Shown: in pieces, positions 1-12,430 of the stretch
Layout: each line of letters opens with the position of its first letter
Numbering within the stretch: position 1 is the first letter of the stretch
DNA from: Ifrita kowaldi
Taxonomy: Eukaryota; Chordata; Aves; Passeriformes; Cinclosomatidae
DNA: 64,000 nucleotides
Direction: 5' to 3'
NCBI GenBank assembly: GCA_013398055.1
Contig: VZRS01014850.1
Span: 372,052 to 436,051, forward strand
Notes under the pieces: generated by a model
Database searches by the model: none
What the model was told of the DNA's origin: nothing
What the model saw: the letters and a program-made list of their open reading frames with translations, nothing else
Position numbers and translations under genes: made by a program

Positions 1-240
1 GGCGTTCCCTGCCCACGCAGGGGGCTGTCACCCCGGCGGAGGTCACCGAATCCCTCCTTCGGCTTCCTTTCCGCAGCGCCGTGGCCTCGCTCCCTTTTCC
101 CCGCGGTGCGCTCAGAGCCGGCCCCGGGCGGCGGCACCCAGCGCCCGGGCAGATGGCAGCGCGGGCGCCGGCAGCGAGAAGAGCAACTGCTGTGAAACAG
201 CGAGTAACTCCCCCCTGAAGCACGGAGGGGTGTTGTGCCG
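1..240. promoter_or_regulatory. CpG island edge, probable promoter or first exon
   Basis: This is the only strongly GC-rich stretch. By hand I count roughly 27 CpG dinucleotides in 240 bases, against almost none per similar length elsewhere. It holds GC-box-like runs (for example CCCCGGGCGGCGGC at 122-135) and no obvious TATA box. Such islands in birds normally mark RNA polymerase II promoters and first exons. Its left part is cut off by the window start, so neither orientation nor gene can be decided. An ATG at 153 opens a 21-codon frame (MAARAPAARR...) ending at 218; the GTAACT at 204 would be only a weak donor. I infer a promoter and do not claim that frame as coding. Confidence 0.7.
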
Positions 241-1274
241 GCGTGTTTCAAGCAGGGGGGTGTTATGCAATATTCATAAGCTCTGCTACATCGACGGGCT
301 ATCTGAAAGCTCAGGTATGCTGGAGGCTTTGCACACCTGTATCGGTAATCCCTAGCGTCCACACCAAATTTAGGCGCTTAAGTGCCAAGGTAGAGGTCCC
401 TGGTAACCCTTGCCAGAAACATGGACATGTGACTGGGAATCTTACTTAGCTATACAAAACAAAAGGAGAGGAAAAAAATCACGTTGTGGTAAGACTATTA
501 ATTACATGCTCCATTTATAAGCAGGAGAGGAGGTACCTTTGGATGAACAGGAGCAATCAAAACAAAAAATCCAACCAGAAGCTAATCACCTAAAAACTTA
601 GAAATATATTTATGTGAAGTCAAGCAGAGAAACAGTATTTTGAAGTCTCACTTGAATCTGCTTTATTGTGAGATAACAGGTTTAGTTATCTGATTTATTA
701 CTTTTAAATTAATTTACTATCCATTCCACCACTTTTAAAGAGTAGCTCCTTCATCTTCAATGTGAAATCATTACGAAAATTAAGTATCTACTCCTCATGC
801 CATTATAGGTTACCTGTTTCGTGCCTTTTGGGAAAATACGTTAGAGATTAAAGTATTAAACTCTCTTTAAATCACCCATGGCTAGGGTAAAGCCAGACAG
901 AGGTCAGCTGCTCTGACGTACATCAGCTTTCTAGGTTAATTACACTTGTGTCTACATGTGGAATGAACACGTAGTGAGAAACAAAACCAGGCAAATACCA
1001 TACCTAAAAACTGAACTAGTTAACATAGGAAATACTAGAACAGGATAGGTTGGACTGCATTAGCTTATTACTATTTTGTGAGGGAGTTCTCACTGGACTG
1101 GTGATTAGGTCATGGCACTGCAAGAAGAAACATGATTAACTTTGACATACGGAGTGTGGAATATAGAGGCAAATAAACTAGACTTTCATTGACCCAACCC
1201 TTTCTAATTGCCAGTTATCATGAAGGCAGCTTGTCTGGCATGTGGGTTGCATTTCTGAAACCCTATTATTTTAG
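241..1274. other. Sequence flanking the CpG island
   Basis: Base composition falls quickly from GC-rich to AT-rich after position 240. I see no repeat, RNA gene or convincing exon here. If a plus-strand gene starts in the CpG island, this would be the start of its first intron. Confidence 0.4.
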
Positions 1275-1473
1275 TTCTCCCCTCATTTTTCTCTTAAGCT
1301 CTCTCAGGTTTTGCAAAGTTCAGACAATATAATTGCACTACTTAAGGACAATTTTTGCAATACAAAATTGACACTCAGTCTACTTGCACAGCTGCACCAG
1401 AAACTCTCCTGGGACAGAGGTAAACCCCAAACTGACTTCTTCAAAACGGAGGCGAAATTGAAATGTTGTGAGG
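1275..1473 (+). other. Weak candidate exon or terminal coding piece
   Basis: Immediately after an in-frame TAG at 1272 a plus-strand frame stays open for about 65 codons to a TAG near 1471. The acceptor-like sequence ending CTCTCTCAG at 1307 lies after a pyrimidine-rich run, and AGAG|GTAAAC gives a donor at 1420. The peptide between them includes ALLKDNFCNTKLTLSLLAQL, which is balanced rather than low-complexity. No protein is recognised. Frames of this length also arise by chance in 64 kb of AT-rich DNA, so this may not be real. Confidence 0.15.
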
Positions 1474-1539
1474 GTGAATAGGGACCTTGCTCATCCATTC
1501 CCCTTTGCCATTTTGAAAGCACATGAAACAAACAATCAA

Positions 1540-2746
1540 CAATTACGGAGAAGTTTTATATAACCCAATTATTGAAATAGTTGGGAAATCAGTCAAATTA
1601 TGCAAGGTCTGACACATCATAACTTACTGCTTGGCTTTGCAAATTAGTAGACAATGAATCCCCAACACGGCATATGGAAGACCCTCAAAACTTTTTAAAA
1701 TCTCTGTACCTTGTGAGGACTTGCACTCCTAAATTTCAGTGTAAATAATGATACAATCATGGAATACATTCAGTTATCTTGGCATTCTTGCAATTTTGAG
1801 TGTGTTTATCTGATCATGCATATCTCTATTCTTTGTAAACTCACTGAGGTACTCAATTTAAAAGCTCATATTTAATTAAAATTACTTTAATGTATTTTTA
1901 GCACATACATTTTTTCTAACTTTTCCTCTAATTTAGATCTCTATCAGCTATAGACCATATTTGGAAAATAAATTTCATTTATTCACATCCTGACATCTTT
2001 CTGTGTTCTGCTCACAGATATCATTTGTGAGCTCCATTTTTCACATTGTTGGCTCTATTTTTACACACACACAAAAAAATATGTTAATGAATTTTTTTTT
2101 TAAATTATTGTTATTATTTTGTGACCCATACGTTATGTCATCACTTTCTGCAGTTCGAGCATTTTCATCCACAGAGTAACTGGGATATTACTTTATTGGA
2201 TGTAAGGCAGACCAATATATAGTACTGTAATGAAGAACTTATTCTGTGCCTAACAATTAATTGCTAGTCCAGAGAGACTGTTGCTGCTTAGTAGTATATT
2301 TCTGGTTAATTTGGATACTTTATGATCATATCTGGCAGTTCCCACATAGTGTGCCAGACAATTTTCAGTTTGGTATACTCTTGAGCCCCATGTGCTAGAC
2401 AATCAGTTATGCTTGGTTTTTATTTTTTCTACCCAATTACTATATTTGAAGCATTTGCCATTGGGCACAGGAGAACGCATGCAGTAAGTACTGGCATCTT
2501 CTTGTAAAGAAGAGAAATGCAGAGGAACTTCAAAGCTGGTTTATGTTTGTTTAGAATCTTTATTATTTATAAATGATAAAGATTCTCTATTTTATATTTA
2601 TGAGATGCTGCTTAATATAATATCCAATACAGCAGGAAATTTTATGCAAGACAAAGAGAAGACCAAAGTCTCTGTATGTTAAAGGGAAGTTATTGCAAAT
2701 AATAGATGATTCAAGTTGTTTTAGCAACCTATTCAGTATTTGTCCA
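1540..2746. other. Unique AT-rich non-coding DNA
   Basis: I see no exon, repeat family or RNA gene in this stretch, only short T and A runs such as the T-rich patch at about 2090-2105. Confidence 0.4.
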
Positions 2747-2787
2747 TGCCATGGTTTAACTCCAGTTAGCAGTCAAAAACCAGGACA
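2747..2787 (-). mobile_element. Possible relic of an ERVL-type LTR (termini only)
   Basis: The first ~28 bases (TGCCATGGTTTAACTCCAG...) resemble the reverse complement of the 3' end of the common avian ERVL LTR. The last ten (AACCAGGACA) are the exact reverse complement of the first ten bases of the LTR at 32430 (TGTCCTGGTT). The 41-bp block therefore looks like both ends of one LTR with the middle deleted. The flanks GTCCA (2742-2746) and GCCCA (2788-2792) could be a decayed 5-bp target-site duplication. The block is short, so a chance match is possible. Confidence 0.35.
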
Positions 2788-2792
2788 GCCCA

Positions 2793-3693
2793 GAACACTT
2801 GCTCTTACACTTTACAACCTAGCCATAACTCACTGAAGTTAGAACAACAGTCACTTTCTTTGACTAGTTTGTATCTCCTTTTCTACTGCAAAAAAATTGT
2901 GGAGAAGGGGTTATATTCCTTGTAAACAGCATTGCATGCAGAATGAATGCAGAATTAGGGAATAAACATCGTTCTTCGGAAGTGACTATTTTTCTTCTTT
3001 TGGCTTTTCTACCACTAGTACTTCTAATACAATTAATTTAATTTTTTTAAAAATTTGTGCTTGGGATTTTGTGTTAATAATCAGGAAGGGACAAAAATAG
3101 GACATTTCAAAAACTTGCCTTGTTACTTACTCTTTAGATTATTCCAGTGACTTCTCTGTGGCTTGGCACTCCTCACCACCTGCAAGTTCAGTAACAAAAT
3201 TTTGTTTTTCTGTGATCTATCTTTAAACATTTGAATTGAAAAGCATTCCCATTAATAGTTATCGAAAAATTCAGGATATTAATACCTGATACTACTACGT
3301 GATAATGAATTTGTTGTCTCAAACTAGCCCAATAATTACAATGTAGTAAATAAGATGAAAAAAACAAAAACCAGTTATTTTTGTCTTTGAATGAAGGATA
3401 TGCAACACTTTAAACACAATTATATTTGTAGCTTAATATCAAACTTAGTTTTAGGCACGATAAATTCTAGCAGTAGTGAAATCGTATTTCAAAATATACA
3501 GTCCAAAGTACTGCCCTTTGCAGGATTTAATTTCCACTTCTTCTTAACAAATTATTCCTCTTTTATTTGAAGACAACAGCTGCCCCTTCAGTGCAGCTGT
3601 TACTAGTGAAGATCATTGATTAGCCTGAAGTCAATGACAGCAAAGGAACTCTCAGGATGCTCTGATATGAGATAACATGAATAATCCTCCAAA
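2793..3693. other. Unique AT-rich non-coding DNA
   Basis: I see no repeat family, exon or RNA gene in this stretch. Confidence 0.4.
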
Positions 3694-3724
3694 TCTCTCT
3701 CTCTCTCTCTCTTGCACACACACA
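3694..3724 (+). repeat. (TC)n-(CA)n compound microsatellite
   Basis: An uninterrupted TC/CT run spans 3694-3712, followed after a TG by five CA units (3715-3724). It is a simple polymorphic-type repeat with no gene content. Confidence 0.9.
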
Positions 3725-3725
3725 G

Positions 3726-6700
3726 CATGAAGTTTGGACACATACATCTTTCCCTCATTTTCCACTGGTCTGATTCACTCAATGTCTGTTCAGTGTTTTA
3801 ATGAAAGATGATAGTGCATCCATTGTAAGCTCTGTCCTGAACAAAAAGCACAAGAAATGCACTGAGGCCTGGACCGGTGCTTTTATAACAGCAGGACATC
3901 GAGAGCACCAGAATGACAGACACTGGCAAATGGCATAGAAGAAAATTAGCTTACTCGTGGCTTGGAGAAAGGTTGTGCCAACCATCTGTCACACGAGATC
4001 TCCCAAATGACAACAAGGATCATAAAGGCACATTAAGGTTTTCCCCATATCGCCTCAAAGCCAGTTCTCACAAAGGGACCCAAATAAAAGGAATATGCAG
4101 TATTGTTCACACACAAGAAACCTACCTTTGAAATTCATCAAAATAATTCAAATGCATACCACAAAATAACAGATGTAAACTCGGAGCGTGTGGGGGAGAA
4201 GCCTAGGCTCTGAGGTTCAATCTGTAGATTTTTTCAATGTTTGTAATAAAATAATAGCTATAAATTCATTTCAGTGTGTAGCAGCTTTGCAGTGGTAGTG
4301 ATTCTGACAAGATGACGTTGTCCCCATTCTCATCTTGTGAAAATAAAGTGACAACTGATTAAACAGTGAGGAGATAATACACTACAGAATTAATACCCAC
4401 ATTAAAAATTACTATTGGAAAAGAATTAGGCAATGAGGATAAATATTTAATTTCATATCATCTAGCTTTTTTCAACTTCATTTAGGATCAAGTAATTTCA
4501 TTATTCATTATCGTTGAAATCTGAAAGCATAATACCACTCGATAGTAGATAGTACAGATTCTATTAAAAAAAAAACAAAACGAAAAAACAAAAACTCCAC
4601 ACAAAGAGAAAGCGGCAGATACTGAATTTCAGTGCCCAGTTGTAACATTTAAAAGAGATCTCTGAGGGCACCTACTGGAGAATCTTAGCATTGCATGCCA
4701 AAGAAAGCCTGCAAAAAGGGTAAGAATCTTTGTACGAGATTTAAACAAGAACCTTAATTCAACCTTTTTTTTTCTTCTCTGAGCAGTCCTCATTCTATTG
4801 ACTGTAGCACTTAAAGCAAATAACCAAATGAGAAAACTTCACAGCTGACAGTATTCACTGGTGGAAGGGAAAGACCTAACATACTCTCTACATTTCAGAA
4901 TTTGGCAGCTCTTGACTATTTAAATGTGTATTAAGTTAAATATGTCATGCTGTGTTTATATAGAAAAAATATTTTACAGTTACAAAAATTTTACTAAAAC
5001 CATTAGGAGAAATTTAATTCATAGGAATTATGTATTGACAAGGATGTCAAAGTCTTTGGATTAGGATTGTTTACTCCTAAAGTTAGTTTTTTCAAACTAT
5101 TTAGATATTTTGATTTTTAATTTTTTACTTATGAAGTTCTGTGGTAGTAATCCTGACATCTGTAAATATTTACCATCTCATTTTCATTTGCTGTTTGATT
5201 TATTTCTGTCCACTAACACAGAATATTCTCTATTTTATAGCTTATTTGCTGAAAGTCCCACACAGGTGATTTCTGGATACATATCATGTGTAACTAGGAG
5301 TTTAGCTAGCCTGTGACAGAAAACAGTTGTTTTACTTATTTTACAGAAAAGATAGCTTTTGAAATTTAATCAATAAAGTAGAAAGCATATCATATCAGCC
5401 TCATAAAGCTGAATTTATTTTTAAGCAAAAGTTCTGTAAGGGCCTCTCTTCATTCAACTTGTTTTTTGTGTTTTCCAAGAGTCAGTGACCTGTAGCAGTC
5501 ACTTACAAACTCTAGGGAGAACTGTCTGATACCCTGTTAAAAAACAACAGCACCACATCCAGCACAATAACACACCTAACCTGCTGCTGAGGCACACTGG
5601 CAAGTTGTTAATATCCACTGTCACTGTAGTTTAGGTAACCTTTTCCAAACCAATAGAAATCCCCTTGAGCAGGGGATAAGTATCATCCTTGTGTTCACTT
5701 TATGCATTACTATAGGAACTACACTTCACAAAATTTTTGAAAAGACGTGCAGACTTCTGTGCCAGTGCTCAAATTCAAACACCCTGTGCAGTCTGTAAGC
5801 ATCCATGAATTGTCTGATCATTCCAGCACTGGAGAATTCCTCATACAATCTGAGAGTTCCTGCATTTGCCCTAAATCTCTGTGACAGAGATGAAACACAA
5901 TTACTTGGTTTTGAGTGGGTTTTCCTAGGGAATAAGCCAATAAAAATAATGATTGCATGTCTGGAACAAAAGTCTAAATTAATGTACACTGTTGTGTAGC
6001 CTAATGCACTCCTAGTCATGTAGCTCATTGTGTATCTGATCCCATCCCAAGCTGTACTAAGAATATAAAGGAACCAGTTCTTCAAAGAATGCACTTACTG
6101 ACTTTGAAGCAAGTAGGTCTGTGAACTCTGGTGTCTGTACAGGGTAAGAGACATTTCCTATAGCTCTAGAGAACAAGAGCAGAATATAATAAGAGATGTA
6201 GACACATCTTACCCTGTCTCTCCTTGAGAGCGATCAGCTTGTCCCAGAAGAGCACAAGGAATATTAAATGGGACGAGTATTCTGGCTTATTGTCTTTGTG
6301 ACTTTGATACAGCAGAATTTCTCACTTCTTTAGGAGATAAATTTCATCAAAGGTTCATACCCATATTGCAACAACTACATGTGGTAAAGAATGCAGTGAA
6401 CTTTTCAGCTGGGAGACAATGTCGTTGCTCTACATATCAGTTAGTTCACAGTTCTACTCAGCCAGAATCCTCCTTTGTCTTTCCAGACAACATTCTAACA
6501 GTCTGAATAAGAACAGAAAAATAAAGCTAAGCAGTTCAAGAAAAATGGAAATATCATCCCCTGGCAACTAATTTCTAACCATTTTGCCACTGCTTCTGCA
6601 CAGAGGAATGATGTGGTGTAAGAAGGGTAGTATGACAGCTTCATGTCAGCAAATCCTAACGCAGAAAAAGGACATATTCATACTTCTTACTAATAAAGTA

Positions 6701-9700
6701 GTTCCTGGGACAAAATTAAAGCTGTAGTCTTGTATTCTGCACACATTTTATTCATTTTATTTCATTTTCCTTTCTTTTTCATAGGTCGCTCTATAAACTC
6801 TGACATTCACAGGAAACCAACTTACTCCTGCCAGTAGTATAGTGTTAAATATTAATAAGCACACATTTCTTAAATAATATGAGGGATGAAATGGTTACTT
6901 GAAACTCTTCAGTTTTTATACCTCTCAATGAACCCAATTCGGGAATCAGCCAGCTCTACTTCAAAACTTAACTAATTTAAAGTGACAGACTTTTAACTAA
7001 ATATGACATACTATCCAATTAGATGTAGAAAAATCTATTTTCACCAGTACAGTACCATTTGAAAAGTTGAGATTTGATTTGCCAAAAAAAATCAGATTTT
7101 CTCCAAGTGCTGTACTCAAGAAGGAAAAAAAATGAAGACAGTGCATTACAGCTTGTTAAATATTCAGTTAAAAGATTGCCTTTCTTGTAGTTTATCCTAC
7201 CCTTCATGTAATTTCTATTGAAGTCAGAAATAGGCCAAGTAGGTTCTTGTTCATCATTTTTGTGGATTTATAGAAACTTGAAAAGGATTACCCAGTCACA
7301 CATGAATATAATAAAATTTGGAAGAAAAAGCTAGGAAAAATAAGACCTTATTTTGGTTTTAAAAACAATTACAAAGATGTTTTTGAAATTCATTCTAAAA
7401 GAAATTTTTGTGCTTATTCCTAACACATCTGATTACTTTACTACTATTCACAAATACAGATCACATTACTTCTGTATACTTCCACAAGAAAAGAAAACAC
7501 TGATTCCCTCTTTTTGCTTAAATGGGAAAAATACTGAGAGGCTAAGCTGTTTAAGCAGTTACAAAAGAAATCTGGGGCACTGCTGGGAACAGAAGTTTTC
7601 CATTTCTTATTCATTGTTAATCACATGATAATCTTGTTTTATCAATCAACATGTCAATTTAAAAGCAGTGATTACAAGTCATCAATAGTGATGATCCAAT
7701 ATTTCAGTACAACCGAAAAAGACACACAACTGAACTTTTAAAGAGAGTTCAGAAAAATCACAGTAGCATGTGTTTTAGCATAAATGGTACTGCTTGCCTG
7801 ATTTAATCCAACACCATTGATTCAGGAAAAATACTTACGGTCACTGTAAAAATGCTTGCTGTGCTCGCTTTGCTTAGGATGTGCTACAGAGTATACACGC
7901 GCTGTGTTATTTCATTAAAAACCTCCAGAGATATAGACAGTACAGTTACACTGTCAACATTTTGAAGCAGGATCATACCACACTTTTACATTTGCTTCTC
8001 TGCTAAATCAGTTACTTGTTTTCAGTCAGGAAGCCAACATCATCCTGAAGGTTCAGAATTCAGAGATTTACACAGTTCATAAAGCGCATTATAAAAGTGT
8101 TTTAGGTGCTGCTCGCAAGTATAGATATTTAAGATATCAAATGGCATTCATGTAAATGTACATTAGAAAGCTTTAATAAAAGGCTACTAAGTTGCTAAAT
8201 AAATCATCAGGTTTGAAATGCAGGTGCAATACGCATACTCAACTTGCACTTACCTGTAAGCATATATATTCTAGCACAATTTCTGTCCACACACACCACA
8301 AGTGGTTTTCTCCAGCAGCTCAGGGAATAGATATGGGTGAGACAATGCCTACTTGCAAAATAGCAAAAGCTATTTTCTTCAGGCACATTAATTGCTAATC
8401 ACCTATGAGGTGTTTGTTCTTAGTGATTTACTGAGCGCCAAAGAGGCAGAAGTCAAGTTTCAAGGCAGCAGCCAGGTGAATAAAGCTAGAAAGCCTCTCC
8501 TTACTCCACCTGCAATCATGCACGACATAAATTTAGTCTTCTGCTACTAGTAACATATTTCATATGGAAGGCATTTTACTCGGCATGTATTGGTATCTTT
8601 CACAGTTTTGAGGGGTGATAGAGAAAAAACTGAAGTTGTGGTCTAGACAGAGAGGTGTGGATTAGATAAAGTGACTTACAACCAGTATGGAATTAGCAAC
8701 TTTAAAACAGGGGCAGAAGACAAGGGTTTGAAGAACAGACAGTTATATTTTCAGGAAAGGGTATTTCCTGAGAGTAACATCACTGGAACAACCAAAGAGG
8801 TTAAATGGCAAGACAAGATCACAGACAAAAAGATTCTCTGGACAGCTGAGTGCTGGAAGTAGAGGTAACAAGAAATGACTGAGACAAAAGAAGGAGTTGA
8901 GGAATAGAAAAAACCAGGTGATATGGAGGCAGAGAGAACAGAATTAAATTCCTGGAATAAGTGAAATGGCTAGAGATGGAGAATGGATGAGAAAACTCAG
9001 TACATAGGACACTGAGGAAAGGGAAAAGAAATATAATGAGATCACCTCATGTTTCACCTGCTATTTTTTTTTAATGGAAAGCACTCAGCAAGATTTTGTT
9101 CAAAATGAAAGACACGAAGAAGAAAGTCAGAGAGATGAATCAGTAATTGTTTCCTCCAAAAAACAGAAACTGTAAACAAAAACTGTTGCTCTGAATTGCA
9201 GAACTAAGAAAGCTCAGTTCAGTATCTGCTTGAAAATAACAATTTGCAAGTCATGTCAGAATGTCTGTATCTATTACAGAAAAGAATAAACCCAATGTAA
9301 ATTGGTAATCTTGATAATCATCTATTAAAAACTGTCAACAGATGAAAATATATTCACCTAATAGATTCCCAGATAAATTTGAATAATTAATGTATTTCAG
9401 AACCAGTGACTTGGCAAATACAGAAAAGGCAAAATTAATGAGATATCCATGCAATATATTTGCTCAGTTTTTAGATAGTACTCCCGAAATACAGGTGATA
9501 AAAACAAATCAAAAGGACAATGCATTTGCATTATGTATAGGCTTTACTAACGCAGCTTAGGGTGGAATTAGCAACAGTATGACTGGATAGCAAATAATTA
9601 TCCAAAGCTCTTCAAAATAACATCATGTTGCACTCAAACCTTTTGTTGGTGCCAAGCAGTACAAAGGCCTATGAGGAGAATTGCTTAGACCAGCCATAAA

Positions 9701-9897
9701 AGCATAGTAAAATTACATTCCCTTATTTAAAACTGCTGTTCACATGGGACCGTATTTTAGTCTAAGTGTCTGTGGATGCTAAACAGAGCTAATAAGAGTG
9801 AAGTTTTACGTAGTAGTAAGAGTGAAGCTAACCCCATCATGCAACATAGAAATAACTCAGTAGGCAATTTAACGCTAAATCAAGTACAAGTGTAACG
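3726..9897. other. Unique AT-rich non-coding DNA, about 6 kb
   Basis: I see no recognisable exon, repeat family or RNA gene. The 122-codon minus-strand frame at 5726-6094 has no family resemblance and is overlapped by another open frame on the other strand, as expected by chance. From about 8620 to 9030 the plus strand is clearly purine-rich, and the 63-codon open frame there probably follows from that composition. Confidence 0.4.
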
Positions 9898-9972
9898 GAA
9901 TCACAAAAGTTTTAGAGTGGAAGGGACTTCTGGAGATCATCTAGTCCAACCCCCCTGCCTAGACAGGGCTAT
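9898..9972 (-). mobile_element. CR1 LINE 3' tail fragment
   Basis: The plus strand reads as the reverse complement of the classic avian CR1 3' end: GTGGAAGGGACTTCTGGAGA, then ATCATCTAGTCCAACCCCCC and a CTGCC...CAGGG block. The element is therefore on the minus strand. Only the last ~75 bp are present, as expected for a heavily 5'-truncated CR1 copy. The terminal octamer repeat is degraded. Confidence 0.9.
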
Positions 9973-12340
9973 ATTAGCAAAGCAGACTAAGATGATGTAC
10001 AACCTACTGGCAGTGCGGCTTTAGTGCAAATATTCTTTGAAATACAGTTTTAAAATAAAATATAGTTTAATACCTGTGGAGATTATGCTCTCACTCTTTT
10101 CTAATTTGTGGTGCAGTTATATTCAGTGGAGTAGCCTCACTCTAAAACTAAATATGCAGAAAAATAGCCAAGTTCATCATGCTGTGAATATGCTAAAGCA
10201 CTCCAACAACACTGTAAGAAGAGAAAGAGTTAAGCAAACAGTTCAGAAAAATGAAACTGGTACAATGTATCTATTTTCAAACATTAAGAGCACTATTATA
10301 GAAGGTCCTTTGATTTGCTGCCTGTGGATCTATTCAACTAAGACTGCAGCCGGTCCAGTGGATCTATTTGACCATGTATGAAACAGTGTGTGACTACATA
10401 TGAAACAGAGTGATGGCTGCAAAATCAAGTCATAGCTGGGAAAGGATGAAAAAGCGCATTGTCATATAGACGAAGAAGGAAAATCATATGGATTATTTAG
10501 ACATATTTTGATGCATGGATTTTATTTCTATCCAATTCTGTGGAATATTTACCAAGTACAGTTTCGTGAGAATAATCCTTCATGTTAGGATGCAGAAGTG
10601 TCATTTCAAATCTATAAACAATGACTGTTCAGTAAACCTCACCTCAATGTAAGGCCAGCCTGCTTAAAATTCTACCCTAGCTTTCAGATCTTTCTTCAAA
10701 TCCCTCATTCGTTACCCATCTGAAGCATATAATTGATTGTAATTAAACCCAAAATAAGGTCACTATACAACTTGTCCTTATTCTTTATACGTACATAGAT
10801 CCAACAGGTCTTAACATCCTAATGACCAGTCTGCAGTTTACTGTACACAGGTCAGTTCATAAAGCCTGTTTCAGGCAGACAAATTTTTGTGTGGTATTAG
10901 TAAAACTATCACAAGGCACCCTTCAGTTTATATTGATTCTTTCCATGTGTTTCCTTTGAAGGAATTAAGTAAAATTTGGACTGATCCAAGCTGTAACTGA
11001 CTTTTCCAGCTGACTCCATCTTGCAGCTTTTGGAACTGTTGTGTGTTTTGGAATTCAATTATATCTACAGATATTTCAGCAACCAAACATTCCTCCTTTT
11101 ATGAGTAGTCTTTTTTTTTTTTCCTGATCCAGCCTTTCAAATGTCCTAGAAAGGACAACTCCAGTGATTTTAAATGTAGGGCAATTTTTTTTAATATAGC
11201 ATATCATTGAGACTATTCTTACGTTGTTTCCTTCAATGAACTCTAAAGCAACAAGACAATTATTTTGATATACTCCCTTAGAATCTAACTGAAGATTTAG
11301 ATACCTAATTTTAAGGATCAAGACTTGAGGAATAATCATCCCTGTTCTACTTGAGTTCTTCCAGCAGTGTGTGTTTTGATTAGATAAACATAAAATAATT
11401 AGAAAACCCTTAATGTGAATGTTTGGTTGTATTTTGGCACACCTTATCATAGTCTATTTTGTCATCCCCCATACAGCTCAAAATTTCATGCTGGCATTAA
11501 CAGCTGTGCTTTTTGTTTCCATTATCTTTTGTGCCTTTTTCATCAAACATGAAACAGGAGAAACTCTTTGGTGTGCTACATCATATCTGGCACATGCAGT
11601 GTTCTGAAGAGGAAATGTAGAAGTGTAATCTGTGTTACTGAAAAAATTAACAAGTGGAACAATCTGTAGAAAATTAAACCTTCACTCTACATTGCTTTCC
11701 TCCTTTCCTTGCAAGTTTACATGACTAAGAAGTGAACAGCATACATAAAAGCATCTTATGGAGATCTATGGACTACACTGCACAATGCAGATCAGAATTT
11801 TTAGAAAAGTGCTGTCCTGAGAGATGTGGGCATTTCAAATATCATACTTCATCCCAAGTAGGACGAACAACTGAAGTTGTTTGCTTTCTATAATTTGACA
11901 TATACTTAAAATGAAGCATCTACACACATATTCTTTCCTTACAGAGGATGATTAACTCTTCTGATTTTGTAAACTGTGGCTGTACTGTGCTATAAAAACC
12001 TCTATTGACTTTAATGGTCTCCTGGTAATAATAATTGAATTATTAAAATTTTAATAAACTCACAAATAAGGAAAGCATCACATTTTCATAATACTGAAAA
12101 ACAAATAATTGATATAGTTAAAGTCTTTAATTGCATAGTCTTTTTTTTACTTTATTTATATTTTTGCCTCATTTTAGCCATGTAATTGTTTTTTTCTACA
12201 TTCAATATACACCTCAAAATTACACTTCTGATGATTCTTAATTTCTGAGTTCTTGACCCCTTTTATTATACAAATTCAACAGGTGTTATTCCTTTAGGCT
12301 TCATCAACATCACTAAGGTTTTACCCACATTTTCTTCTAG
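9973..12340. other. Unique AT-rich non-coding DNA
   Basis: I see no repeat family or RNA gene. The two longest open frames (10037-10381 plus, 114 codons; 11076-11450 minus, 124 codons) have compositions typical of translated AT-rich DNA and no recognisable domain. Confidence 0.4.
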
Positions 12341-12430
12341 GAAACAAGTTTACATGAATTCTCCTGTACCACCTAATCCAAAGGATGTTGAATGTTTTTT
12401 GGCGGAATATAAGTATGTGCAGTATTTGAG
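12341..12430 (+). other. Candidate 90-bp internal coding exon, gene unknown
   Basis: A pyrimidine-rich acceptor (ACATTTTCTTCTAG, ending at 12340) is followed by 90 bases with exactly one open frame, closed by a good donor, TTGAG|GTAAAT, at 12431. In that frame the exon begins with the last base of a split codon and ends with two bases of the next. Its length is therefore a multiple of three and it is phase-symmetric. The peptide contains MNSPVPPNPKDVECFLAEYK, which looks like ordinary protein. The other two frames contain stops within the first 12 codons. I do not recognise a protein and see no neighbouring exon. A chance occurrence cannot be excluded. Confidence 0.25.

Noticed and set aside
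5726..6094. 122-codon minus-strand frame
   Set aside because: No family resemblance, and another frame is open on the opposite strand at the same place.
10037..10381. 114-codon plus-strand frame
   Set aside because: Composition is typical of AT-rich non-coding DNA (K, S, N, I, L-rich) and there is no domain.
11076..11450. 124-codon minus-strand frame
   Set aside because: No domain, promoter or splice context was seen. A long T run encodes its EKKK segment, and composition fits AT-rich noise.
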